9,928 nucleotides of DNA from JBCBKP01 sp038746265 (GCA_038746265.1 JBCDKU010000093.1:1-9928); one strand, 5' to 3'; shown: positions 1 to 6,692, counted from the first letter of the stretch. Numbers and translations are program-made. The notes: a model not told the origin generated them from the letters alone.

Positions 1-1
1 G

Positions 2-802
2 CAGGGCGTCGGTCGCGGTCGGCGGCGGGACGGCGAGAGGCTTGCTCGAGGCCAGGATGAAGCTCCACGGGCTCGGGTAGGTCGGCACGCAGCTCGACAG
101 GCTCAAGCCTTGGTCGAAGACGTCCGCGAGCGTGCGGCGGAGGCGGGCGTGCAGGTGCAGCTCGGGCGGGCTGACCGAGCCGGACTGCACGACGAGGATG
201 CCGTGGGGCGCGAGGACCGATTTGAGATCCTCGAAGTACTCCTTCGTGAAGAGCTGGTAGCTGGGCCCGTCCTCGATCGGGTCGGACAGGTCGGAGATGA
301 TGAGGTCCCAGCCGCCCTCGGGCTTGGTCGCGGGGTCGGCGACGTAGGTGAGCGCGTTGTCGATCACGATCTCGGCGCGGGGGTCGTCGAAGCAGCCGCG
401 GTGCATGTCGCCCAGGTGCTCCTTGCAGGCGTCCACGACTTGGCCGTCGAGATCAACCATCGCGGCCCGCTCGATGGACGTCCAGCGGAGGACCTCGCGG
501 AGGGTCGCGCCCTCTCCGCCGCCCAGGATGAGCGCGGTCTTAGGTGGGCGTCCGGCTTCTGCGAGCAGCGTGCACGCGGGCTGGACGAGGGGCTCGTGGT
601 AGAGGAACTCGTCGCCCGTGCAGGACTGCCACTTGCCGTCGAGGACGAGGGCCTTGCCGTAGTTGCCGGTCTCGACGATCTGCATCGCCTGCCACTCGGT
701 CTCCTCAGCGGCGAGCACGCGGGTGACGCCGTGGAGGTAGATGTCCCAGGGGCTGAAGTACTCGGAGATCCAGAGGTCGGCGGCGGTGTCGGATCCGGGC
801 AT
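2..802 (-). CDS. speE: Aminopropyltransferase (spermidine/thermospermine synthase family), C-terminus off the left edge
   Basis: Transfers an aminopropyl group from decarboxylated S-adenosylmethionine to a polyamine acceptor in the cytosol. The visible 267 residues hold the N-terminal beta domain (DGKWQS then DEFLYHE, residues 56-70), the cofactor-binding GGGEGATLREVL (94-105), the acidic MVDLDG (115-120), FDDPRAEIVIDNA (138-150) and the catalytic-loop segment SDLSDP (170-175), where D171 matches the catalytic Asp. The DLSDPIEDGPSYQLFTK stretch (171-187) and QSGSVS resemble, from memory, plant ACL5 thermospermine synthases and the Thermus triamine/agmatine enzyme more than E. coli SpeE, so the acceptor may not be putrescine. 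The ATG start at 802 is supported by GAGGAG ten bases upstream. The gene is divergent from thiL, and no stop is reached in the window. The family is certain; the substrate is not. Confidence 0.93.
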   Translation of the reverse strand, partial: MPGSDTAADLWISEYFSPWDIYLHGVTRVLAAEETEWQAMQIVETGNYGKALVLDGKWQSCTGDEFLYHEPLVQPACTLLAEAGRPPKTALILGGGEGATLREVLRWTSIERAAMVDLDGQVVDACKEHLGDMHRGCFDDPRAEIVIDNALTYVADPATKPEGGWDLIISDLSDPIEDGPSYQLFTKEYFEDLKSVLAPHGILVVQSGSVSPPELHLHARLRRTLADVFDQGLSLSSCVPTYPSPWSFILASSKPLAVPPPTATDAL

Positions 803-812
803 GGCGTCGGTG

Positions 813-818
813 CTCCTC
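813..818 (-). promoter_or_regulatory. Ribosome binding site of speE
   Basis: GAGGAG on the minus strand lies 10 bases before the ATG at 802 and fixes that start. It sits in the 58-base divergent gap shared with thiL. I see no convincing -35/-10 pair on either strand of this gap. Confidence 0.6.
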
Positions 819-844
819 GTAGAGTTGAGCGGTCGGAGTCGAGC

Positions 845-850
845 AAGGAG
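845..850 (+). promoter_or_regulatory. Ribosome binding site that decides the thiL start
   Basis: AAGGAG lies 10 bases before GTG 861. It favours this GTG over the in-frame ATG at 741, which would add 40 residues unlike ThiL and would overlap the divergent speE coding region. Confidence 0.65.
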
Positions 851-860
851 CGTAGTAGGC

Positions 861-1733
861 GTGCGCGAATCGGAGCTGCTGGAGCACATCTATTCGAGGT
901 CGCGGGACCTCGCGGCGTCGTTCGACGAGGTCGTCGTCGGGCCCGGGGACGACTGCGCGGTCGTGCGGTCGCCCAGCGGGGACGAGCTGCTGATCACCGT
1001 CGATCAGGTGGTCGAGGGTCGGCACTTCGAGGCGGGGACCGGGCTCGACCTGATCGCGCGGAAGGCGGTCGCCCGGTCGATCAGCGACATCGCGGCGATG
1101 GGCGGCAGGCCGTCCTGGGGAATGGCGACCGCGGTCCTGCCCGAGGGATACGCCGAGAGCGACCAGCTGTTCGACGCGATGGCGAGCTGGGCCCGGCACT
1201 GGGGCGCACCGCTCATCGGGGGCGACATCGTGAAAGCTCACGGCCCGCTCGCGCTGACGGTGACCGTCGCGGGCCGGATGGATGCGGGCGTGAAGCCGAT
1301 GCTGCGGTCGGGGATCCAGCCGGGCGACGAGGTCTGGCTCACGGGCCCGATCGGCGGGAGCTTCGACTCCGGTCGGCACCTGACGTTCGAGCCGCGGGTC
1401 GAGCAGGGCGTCGAGGCCGCGGCGTCGGGACGGGTGTCGGCGGCGATCGATCTGTCGGACGGGCTGGGCCGCGACGGCGCTCGGTGCGCCGTGCTCTCGG
1501 GTGTGGTCGTTGAGATTGAATCGTCGGCCGTCCCGCTGCACGACGATGTCGAGGACTGGAAGCGGGCGTTCGGCGAGGGCGAGGATCACGAGCTGCTGCT
1601 GTTCGGCAAGGCCGACGGCGAGAAGGTGATCGGTCGCGCACGGGCGTGCGGCGAGGGCGAGCACCCCGGCGCGGTGATCGTCGATGACGACGGCTGGCGG
1701 CACGACGCCCGTGACCTGGGATGGGATCACTGA
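861..1733 (+). CDS. thiL: Thiamine-monophosphate kinase ThiL
   Basis: Phosphorylates thiamine monophosphate with ATP to give thiamine diphosphate, the last step of cofactor synthesis, in the cytosol. At 290 residues it is slightly shorter than the usual 310-330. Family motifs appear in order: GPGDDCAVV (27-35), TVDQVVEGRHF (46-56), RKAVARSISDIAAMGGRP (67-84), GGDIV (120-124), GDEVWLTGPIG (155-165), AIDLSDGLGRD (195-205) and GEDHELLL (240-247). The Asp residues that bind Mg2+ and nucleotide (D30, D31, D76, D122, D197, D200) are all present, so it should be active. The start is GTG at 861, chosen for its ribosome binding site and the family's N-terminus. The stop overlaps the tsaE ATG by one base (TGATG), which suggests translational coupling. 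No TPP riboswitch is visible upstream. Confidence 0.93.
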   Translation: MRESELLEHIYSRSRDLAASFDEVVVGPGDDCAVVRSPSGDELLITVDQVVEGRHFEAGTGLDLIARKAVARSISDIAAMGGRPSWGMATAVLPEGYAESDQLFDAMASWARHWGAPLIGGDIVKAHGPLALTVTVAGRMDAGVKPMLRSGIQPGDEVWLTGPIGGSFDSGRHLTFEPRVEQGVEAAASGRVSAAIDLSDGLGRDGARCAVLSGVVVEIESSAVPLHDDVEDWKRAFGEGEDHELLLFGKADGEKVIGRARACGEGEHPGAVIVDDDGWRHDARDLGWDH

Positions 1734-2362
1734 TGGAGATCGAGCGCGAACTCGCAGGCCTCGGGGACACCGCCAAGCTCGGCAGCGAGCTGGCCGCGGT
1801 GCTGCGCGCGGGCGATGTCGTGCTGCTTGACGGCCCGCTCGGCGCGGGGAAGACGACGCTCGTGCGATCGATCGTTGAATCTTTCGGCGGCGACGCGGTC
1901 TCGAGCCCGACGTTTGTCGTGGTCAACGAGTACGAAACCGAGCCGGTCGTGATGCACGTCGATGCCTACCGCCTCGACGGTGGCGATGATGAGGAGCTCG
2001 CGTTGCTCGGGTGGGACCGCGTCGTGAGCGATGAGACGGTCGCGCTGATCGAGTGGGGCGAGCGGATCGCGGATCTGATCGAGGGCGAGGCCGCGACGAT
2101 CGGGCTCGAGCACGCGGGCGAGACCGAGCGGCGGGTGACGATCCGGCTTCCGGAATCGTGGGGCGAGCGCGCGGGCATCGGGGTGCTTCTGGGCCGGACC
2201 GAGACCACCTGCCGCGTGACGGGCGTGCGGGTCTCGCCCGACAACCCGCACTGGCCCTTCGCGGACGAGCGTGCGAAGCTCGCCGACCTGCACAGGTGGT
2301 TCAGCGAGAACTACACGATCTCGCGGCCCATGACAGAGGCGGACCTCGAGCAAGGCGAATAG
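1733..2362 (+). CDS. tsaE: TsaE (t6A tRNA-modification ATPase) fused to a degenerate YacG-like module
   Basis: TsaE is the ATPase that works with TsaB and TsaD to make t6A at position 37 of ANN-decoding tRNAs. Residues 1-142 are a full TsaE domain: Walker A GPLGAGKTT (34-42), SSPTF (57-61), HVDAYRL (75-81) and IEWGERI (106-112). The protein is 209 residues, longer than the usual ~150. Residues 160-209 align by eye without difficulty to the small zinc protein YacG, a gyrase inhibitor: C160-RVTG matches CPxCG, WPFADERAKLADLHRWFSE (174-192) matches the PFCSxRCxLIDLGxW core, and YTI matches the following segment. Three of the four zinc cysteines are replaced (T163, A177, A181). The ATG at 1733 overlaps the thiL stop; an in-frame ATG at 1721 would add four residues. 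TsaE identity is secure. The YacG origin of the tail is inference from motif and spacing. Confidence 0.9.
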   Translation: MEIERELAGLGDTAKLGSELAAVLRAGDVVLLDGPLGAGKTTLVRSIVESFGGDAVSSPTFVVVNEYETEPVVMHVDAYRLDGGDDEELALLGWDRVVSDETVALIEWGERIADLIEGEAATIGLEHAGETERRVTIRLPESWGERAGIGVLLGRTETTCRVTGVRVSPDNPHWPFADERAKLADLHRWFSENYTISRPMTEADLEQGE

Positions 2363-2387
2363 CGGGCCGGCCGAGTAGCCTGCGGCG

Positions 2388-3062
2388 ATGGGGAACGGAC
2401 TACTCGTGCTGGGGCAGGACAGCATGGTCGAGCGCGTCGGCCTGTGGGAGCTGTTCGAGCAATCGATCGACATCTTCACGATCGTGCTGCTCGGCGGCTC
2501 GCTCGTCGCGGCCGCCGTGATCGTGCGGTGCGTGCTGGACGTCCGATCGAGCACGATCCTCCCGCAGGCGTCGATCGATCGGGCCGACGAACTGCTCGAG
2601 AACAAACGGCTCGGCGAGTTGGCAACGTTCGCGCGCGAGGACGAGAGCTTCGTCGGCGCCGTGCTCACGCCGGCGCTCGCGGCGCGGGAGTCGGGCGAGA
2701 TGTCCATCCGTGAAGCCGCGGAGATCGCGGCGAGCGCCGAGACCGCGCGGCACTTTCGGAAGATCGAACTGCTGAGCCTGATCGGCAACCTCGGCCCGCT
2801 CGTCGGGCTCGCGGGCACGGTCTGGGGCATGATCCTGGCGTTCACGAGCCTCGGCGCCACCGGCGGCCAGGCAGGCCCCGCGGAGCTCTCGATCGGCATC
2901 AGCAAGGCGCTGTTCCACACGCTGCTCGGGCTCGTGCTTGCGGTGCCGTGCCTGTTTGTGTTCGGCATCTACCGGGCGGCGGTCGATCGCATCTGCACGC
3001 GCGGCATCGCCGAGACCTCCCGGATGGTGGACCGCGTCGTGCAGATCGAGAAAGCCAAGTGA
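2388..3062 (+). CDS. exbB: ExbB/TolQ/MotA-family proton channel subunit
   Basis: Inner-membrane subunit of a proton-driven motor that, with ExbD/TolR-type partners, powers TonB- or Tol-type work across the envelope. The 224 residues show the expected three membrane segments, at about 29-51, 128-152 and 172-197, with a cytoplasmic domain between the first two. Hallmarks are LIGNLGPLVGLAGTVWGM (131-148) and ALFHTLLGLVLAVP (174-187), with Thr144 and Thr178 at the conserved channel positions. There is no clear ribosome binding site before ATG 2388. ATG 2424 (MVERVGLWELF) is a plausible alternative start just ahead of the first membrane segment. The gene follows tsaE after 25 bases and overlaps the next gene by GTGA. 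Sequence alone does not separate ExbB from TolQ, so the symbol is a family label. Confidence 0.9.
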   Translation: MGNGLLVLGQDSMVERVGLWELFEQSIDIFTIVLLGGSLVAAAVIVRCVLDVRSSTILPQASIDRADELLENKRLGELATFAREDESFVGAVLTPALAARESGEMSIREAAEIAASAETARHFRKIELLSLIGNLGPLVGLAGTVWGMILAFTSLGATGGQAGPAELSIGISKALFHTLLGLVLAVPCLFVFGIYRAAVDRICTRGIAETSRMVDRVVQIEKAK

Positions 3063-3499
3063 GACGCGGCGCCGCGATGGCCGCGCTCGCCCGCGCGAAG
3101 GCGTCGTCGGGCGGCGAGCGGATCAACGTCACACCGCTGATCGACGTGGTGATGGTGCTGATCATTTTCTTCCTGATCGTCGGGAATCTCGTGCTCGAAC
3201 GCCGGGGTGGTGTGGACCTGCCCGGGTCTGTCACGGGCGAACTCGAAGAAGCCGGAGCCGAGCCCGTGATCGTCGCGTTGCGCGTCGAGGGCGAGGTCGC
3301 GGTCGATGGTGTCGTGATCGATGCGGATCAACTACAGACGCTGCTCGTGTCGTCGGGCATCGATCGAGGCAGGACTATCCAAATCCGCGCGGCCCGGTCG
3401 CTGCCGTTTGCTTCCGTTCGGCCCGTGCTGGACGCCTGCCGTGCCGCCGGCGCGGAGCGTGTCGAGCTCGCCGCGACGGCGCTAGAGGGTGCGCCGTGA
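3059..3499 (+). CDS. exbD: ExbD/TolR-family protein, first copy
   Basis: Partner of the ExbB-type channel. It has a short cytoplasmic N-terminus, one membrane segment and a periplasmic domain. NVTPLIDVVMVLIIFFLIVG (23-42) is the family signature, and D29 is the essential proton-carrying Asp. The periplasmic part ends with a typical RSLPFASVRPVLDACRAAGAERVEL segment, interpreted as the ExbD/TolR fold that contacts the TonB- or TolA-like partner. The protein is 146 residues from GTG 3059, which overlaps the exbB stop by four bases (GTGA). ATG 3077 is an alternative that would remove six residues. The protein differs clearly from the second ExbD next door, so the pair is an old duplication or two distinct subunits, not a recent repeat. 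Confidence 0.88.
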   Translation: MRRGAAMAALARAKASSGGERINVTPLIDVVMVLIIFFLIVGNLVLERRGGVDLPGSVTGELEEAGAEPVIVALRVEGEVAVDGVVIDADQLQTLLVSSGIDRGRTIQIRAARSLPFASVRPVLDACRAAGAERVELAATALEGAP

Positions 3500-3945
3500 G
3501 CTTCCGCCGCCGCGACGCGCGGGCGATCTATGAGCAGCACGCCGGGCCCAATATGACGCCCATGGTGGACGTCGTGATGGTCATCCTGATCTTCTTTATG
3601 GCGTCGACGACGCTGCTCGGACCGGAGGTGCTCCTGCGCGCCCAGCTCGCGGCCGCGGAGACCGAAACCGCGAGCGGCTCGGCCCGGCTCGCGCCGCCGA
3701 CGTTCATGGTGAAGCTGGTGGCCTCGGGCGGCACGGTCGCGGTCGAGGGCATGGGATTGCGTCGAGCGCCGCTCGATCGCCTCGCGAGCGCGGCCGCGAC
3801 GGCGCGCGAGCAGCTCGGGTCCTTCGCGTCGGGCGTGGAGTCGCCCGTCGTGATCGAGGCGGAGGACGAGGTGCCCTACGAGGCGGTAATCGCGGCGCAG
3901 GACATCCTCCGGCGAGCGGGGTTTGAGCAGGTCGGGATCCGGTAG
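3496..3945 (+). CDS. exbD: ExbD/TolR-family protein, second copy
   Basis: Second ExbD-type subunit, 149 residues. NMTPMVDVVMVILIFFMAST (19-38) carries the signature, with D25 as the proton-path Asp, so both copies keep the catalytic residue. The periplasmic domain ends in VVIEAEDEVPYEAVIAAQDI followed by LRRAGFEQVGI, the usual ExbD C-terminal pattern. It starts at GTG 3496, overlapping the first exbD stop by four bases (GTGA), with AGAGGG at 3484-3489 as a likely ribosome binding site. It is the last gene of the thiL-tsaE-exbB-exbD-exbD run. ExbD-type subunits act as dimers in the channel, so two different ExbDs could form a heterodimer. That is inference. No TonB, TolA or receptor gene is visible to name the load. 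Confidence 0.88.
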   Translation: MSFRRRDARAIYEQHAGPNMTPMVDVVMVILIFFMASTTLLGPEVLLRAQLAAAETETASGSARLAPPTFMVKLVASGGTVAVEGMGLRRAPLDRLASAAATAREQLGSFASGVESPVVIEAEDEVPYEAVIAAQDILRRAGFEQVGIR

Positions 3946-3956
3946 CGCCTCGCTCT

Positions 3957-4070
3957 ACGAGCCCCCAGCGTGAGCTGGGGAAAAAGCAAGCCCGCCCCGC
4001 AATCAAACACCGACTGACGCTTGGACGTCTCGTGCCAGTTCTCAAACCCCAGCTCACGCTGGGGGCTCGT
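3957..4070. repeat. REP-like pair of 24-base perfect inverted repeats between convergent genes
   Basis: The arms at 3957-3980 and 4047-4070 are exact reverse complements over 24 bases, separated by 66 bases. Each arm is also a hairpin: CCCCAGC (7 bp stem), a GTGA loop and GCTGGGG at 3963-3980, with the mirror image at 4047-4064. GTGA is a GNRA tetraloop in RNA read in the arm's own direction. The element fills most of the 149-base gap between the ends of the second exbD and fur. It could stop transcription from both sides, but neither stem is followed by a proper T tract (AAAAAGC after the first; TTTGAG on the minus strand after the second). A repetitive extragenic palindrome is the best description. 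Copy number elsewhere in the genome is unknown. Confidence 0.75.
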
Positions 4071-4094
4071 GCCCGCGCGCACGATCAAACGCAA

Positions 4095-4592
4095 TCACGC
4101 CTTCGGCTTCGCAAAGATCTGAAGCCGATGCCCCTCGGGGTCGAGGCCGCGCTCGGCACAAATCCGGTCCCTGAGCTCGATCAACTCTGGGACGTCGATC
4201 GCCTCAACGCTCCCCGAATCGACATCGATCAGCAGCGCGCCCGAGTTCTTGCCGTAGATGAGTTGGTAGTGCGACTGCTCGCGGTCGAACGGGATCCGCT
4301 CGACGATGCCCGCGTCCTCGAGGAGCTTGAGCGTGCGGTAGACGGTCGCCTTCGAGACGCGGAAGCCCTCGCCCTTGACTTCTTCGAGCAGCTGCTCGGC
4401 CTCGAACAGCCCGTCGAGGCTGATGATCGTGTCGAGGATCCGGGCCCGCTCGGGCGTGTACTTCTGCCCGTCGGCCTTGAGGTGGCGGCGGAAGACAGCG
4501 CACAGCGGCTCGATGATCTCGAGCGGCTCGTCCGGGGTCGTCGATGGCGGGTCGAGCTGCACACCAGATGGTACGTCGCCCGGCGATAGCAT
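4095..4592 (-). CDS. Fur-family transcriptional regulator lacking most canonical metal ligands
   Basis: A 165-residue Fur/Zur/PerR-fold protein. The winged-helix N-terminal half is intact: YTPERARILDTI (45-56), EAEQLLEEV (64-72) and the recognition helix VSKATVYRTLKLLEDAGIVE (79-98), so it should bind DNA. The C-terminal dimerisation half keeps its length and the GHRLQIFA end (154-161), but where Fur has an HHHDHxxCxxC cluster this protein reads YGKNSGALLIDVDSG (113-127). The two zinc cysteines become I and S, the histidines are absent, the inter-domain His is F63 and E81 of E. coli Fur becomes Q110. Metal-dependent sensing of the usual kind therefore looks lost. The start ATG at 4592 is only 6 bases from the divergent start at 4599. 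GTG 4562 is an alternative start. The target genes are not known. Confidence 0.85.
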   Translation of the reverse strand: MLSPGDVPSGVQLDPPSTTPDEPLEIIEPLCAVFRRHLKADGQKYTPERARILDTIISLDGLFEAEQLLEEVKGEGFRVSKATVYRTLKLLEDAGIVERIPFDREQSHYQLIYGKNSGALLIDVDSGSVEAIDVPELIELRDRICAERGLDPEGHRLQIFAKPKA

Positions 4593-4597
4593 CGCCG
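4581..4597. promoter_or_regulatory. Short inverted repeat across the divergent start region
   Basis: CGGCGAT (4581-4587), AGC, ATCGCCG (4591-4597) is a perfect 7-base inverted repeat with a 3-base centre. It covers the fur start codon (4590-4592) and ends two bases before the divergent GTG at 4599. It could be an operator for autoregulation or an RNA hairpin near a start codon. In DNA this GC-rich, a 7-base match may also be chance. Confidence 0.3.
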
Positions 4598-4598
4598 C

Positions 4599-6692
4599 GT
4601 GCGGGCCTCGACCTCGATCCAACTCGATCGCCGCGTGATCCTCGGGTGGGCGATCCCGGCGGGTGTCCTGCTCGTCGCGACCGCGGTGCTCGCGTCGATC
4701 GGCGGATCGGGCGGCCCGGGATTCGGTGTGCCGCCCGTGATCCTGGGCGTCGTGAGCGGGGCCGCGATGGCGCTCCCGTGGTTCGGGGCGGCGTTCGGGT
4801 ACGGCCGGGCGCTCGGCGGCTGGCTGCTCGGGCGCGAGCCGTCGCGATCCGCGGCTCGGTTCGCTGTGGGTCTCTCGGTGATGCTGACCCTCGGTCACCT
4901 TGTCGGTGTCGCGGGGCTCTTGAACCCGATCGCCGCGTGGGCGGTGGTCTTACTCGGGCTCGGTCTCGGCGCACCGGCACTGTGGGAGCTTCGAGCACCG
5001 ACGCGCGTTCAGGGTCCGGGCGTCATTGGGCTGCGGAGCGTCGCCGCCTTGGGCCTGGCGATCGGGATCGTCGCGGCGAGCAACCCGCCCGCGTGGCTCT
5101 GGGACAGCGAGTTCGGCGGCTACGACGCGCTGAGTTACCACCTGCAGCTCCCGCGCGAGTGGCTCGCCTCGGGCGGTGTCTGGCCGTCGGAGCACAACGT
5201 CTACTCCTACCTGCCGTCGTATCTGGAATCCACGTTCGCGATGCTCGGCGCGCTGACGCTCGCGCCCGTCGGCGAGGGCGACCTGCTCGTCGGCAACGGC
5301 TGGCGGATCATCGGTCTCCAGCAGTTCCACCTCTCGTTCATCCTCGTGACCGCGTGGTTCTGCGGCGTCGCGACGTCGCGGCTCGTCCGCGGCCGCGCAC
5401 GCGCAATCGCGGGAACCGGCGTCGGAACACTGGTCATGACGACGCCCTGGCTGCTCGTTGTCGGCTCGCTCGCGTACAACGAGCTCGCGCTGACCGCGAT
5501 GATCGCCGGCGCGATCGTGATCGCGATCGACCGCCGCACTGGGCCCGGACGGCCCGGACGGTGCGGCGGCGTGACGGGCTGGGTCGTGGGCGTCGCGTGC
5601 GGGCTCAAGCCGACCGCCTTGCTGCTTGCTGCGCCGGTGGTGGGGGGCCTGCTGCTCGCGCGTGGCACGATGAAGTCCTGGCCCAAACTCGTCGGCGTCG
5701 GGATCGTCGGAGGCACGCTCGCGCTCTCGCCCTGGCTCGTCCGCAACACCATCGCCTCGGGCAACCCGGTCTTTCCCTTCGCTGCGGAGATCCTCGGCGA
5801 GGGCCACTGGACGCCCGAGCAGCACGCCCGCTGGGAACGCGGCCATACCTTCAACGGCGGCATGAGCATGCGGCTGCGACGGCTCGTGTGGACCGATCCC
5901 GACGCCAGCGAGCGCGCGGACACCGTCGAACGCCATCGCGGCATGTCGAACCCGCAGTGGGGGATCCTGTGGCCCGTCGGCGGCGCCGCGCTGATCGTGG
6001 GGGTCGTGATGACCCGTTCACGCCGCACCGCGATCACACTCGGTCTCGGTGTCCTCGCGTGCCTGTTCGCGTGGCTCAAATTCACACACCTGCAGAGCCG
6101 CTTCCTGATCCCGGTCGCGGTTCCGGTTGTGCTTGTTATCGGTGTCGCCGCGGCATCGATCCGCAAACCAAGACCGATCCCTTTCGTTGCGTTGCTCACC
6201 GTCGCGCTCGCGCAGCTCGGCTTCGCGGTCCCGATCTTCCTCGGCCAGCGCGATGACCGGCCCAACCTCCTCCTCCCCGTCGGGCCGTCGTTCGTCACGG
6301 GCGAGGACCTGCCCACGGCGATGATCGCGCAGGCCCCCGAACGCTACATCAACCGCCGCCTCACGCCGGACGATCGCGTGCTGCTGCTCGGCGACGCCTG
6401 GCCCACGTACTTCGAGACAACGCCGATCTATGCGACCACATGGGATCGTCAGCCGCTCGCGGTGGTGATCGGCGAGCCCGTTGAGCGGTGGTCGGCGCTG
6501 CTCCGCGAACTCGGTGCGACCCACGTGCTCGTGAACCGAGCCGAGATCGCACGGCTCACCGACTCGGGCTTCTGGGACGAACGGCTCACGCTCGGCACCA
6601 TCGAGCCCTGGCTCGGCACGCTGGGACGCCCGGTCCGGGACTGGCCCGAAGCCGACCGCGTGCTCTACGCCCTGCCGCGCTCGCCGCGGTGA
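4599..6692 (+). CDS. GT-C type polytopic membrane glycosyltransferase (ArnT/GT39/GT83-like)
   Basis: A 697-residue membrane protein with about 13 hydrophobic segments, among them 12-34, 47-69, 91-109, 145-162 and several between 250 and 550, followed by a soluble C-terminal domain of roughly 130 residues. The first large external loop has YDALSYHLQLPREW (175-188), with D176 a candidate catalytic Asp. Later come GLKPTALLLAAP (335-346) and SPWLVRNTIASGNPVFPF (377-394), both typical of GT-C transferases that use polyprenyl-phosphate sugars. It probably adds a sugar to an envelope glycan, lipid or protein outside the membrane; donor and acceptor are unknown. The GTG start at 4599 has no clear ribosome binding site, and GTG 4635 is possible. 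nadE follows after 11 bases, with no functional link that I can see. Confidence 0.8.
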   Translation: MRASTSIQLDRRVILGWAIPAGVLLVATAVLASIGGSGGPGFGVPPVILGVVSGAAMALPWFGAAFGYGRALGGWLLGREPSRSAARFAVGLSVMLTLGHLVGVAGLLNPIAAWAVVLLGLGLGAPALWELRAPTRVQGPGVIGLRSVAALGLAIGIVAASNPPAWLWDSEFGGYDALSYHLQLPREWLASGGVWPSEHNVYSYLPSYLESTFAMLGALTLAPVGEGDLLVGNGWRIIGLQQFHLSFILVTAWFCGVATSRLVRGRARAIAGTGVGTLVMTTPWLLVVGSLAYNELALTAMIAGAIVIAIDRRTGPGRPGRCGGVTGWVVGVACGLKPTALLLAAPVVGGLLLARGTMKSWPKLVGVGIVGGTLALSPWLVRNTIASGNPVFPFAAEILGEGHWTPEQHARWERGHTFNGGMSMRLRRLVWTDPDASERADTVERHRGMSNPQWGILWPVGGAALIVGVVMTRSRRTAITLGLGVLACLFAWLKFTHLQSRFLIPVAVPVVLVIGVAAASIRKPRPIPFVALLTVALAQLGFAVPIFLGQRDDRPNLLLPVGPSFVTGEDLPTAMIAQAPERYINRRLTPDDRVLLLGDAWPTYFETTPIYATTWDRQPLAVVIGEPVERWSALLRELGATHVLVNRAEIARLTDSGFWDERLTLGTIEPWLGTLGRPVRDWPEADRVLYALPRSPR

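Noticed and set aside
741..860. N-terminal extension of thiL from ATG 741
   Set aside because: It would overlap the divergent speE coding sequence, has no ThiL-like residues, and GTG 861 has a good ribosome binding site.
110..1513. Long plus-strand reading frame of 467 codons at the left end
   Set aside because: It runs antisense to the clear speE gene and out of frame with thiL; its translation is arginine- and glycine-rich with no family motif, as expected of a shadow frame in high-GC DNA.
3704..4057. Small minus-strand frames spanning the inverted repeats (for example 3704-4057 and 3876-4094)
   Set aside because: They overlap the second exbD and the palindromic element, lack ribosome binding sites and show no family; repeat-derived translation.
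5541..5560. Short tandem repeat GCCCGGACG x2 inside the glycosyltransferase gene
   Set aside because: Two nine-base units encoding GPGRPGR in a loop; too short and too expected in high-GC coding sequence to mean anything.
4544..6256. 570-codon plus-strand frame overlapping the glycosyltransferase gene
   Set aside because: Arginine-rich, no membrane pattern; the overlapping frame from 4599 has clear GT-C motifs and hydrophobic segments.
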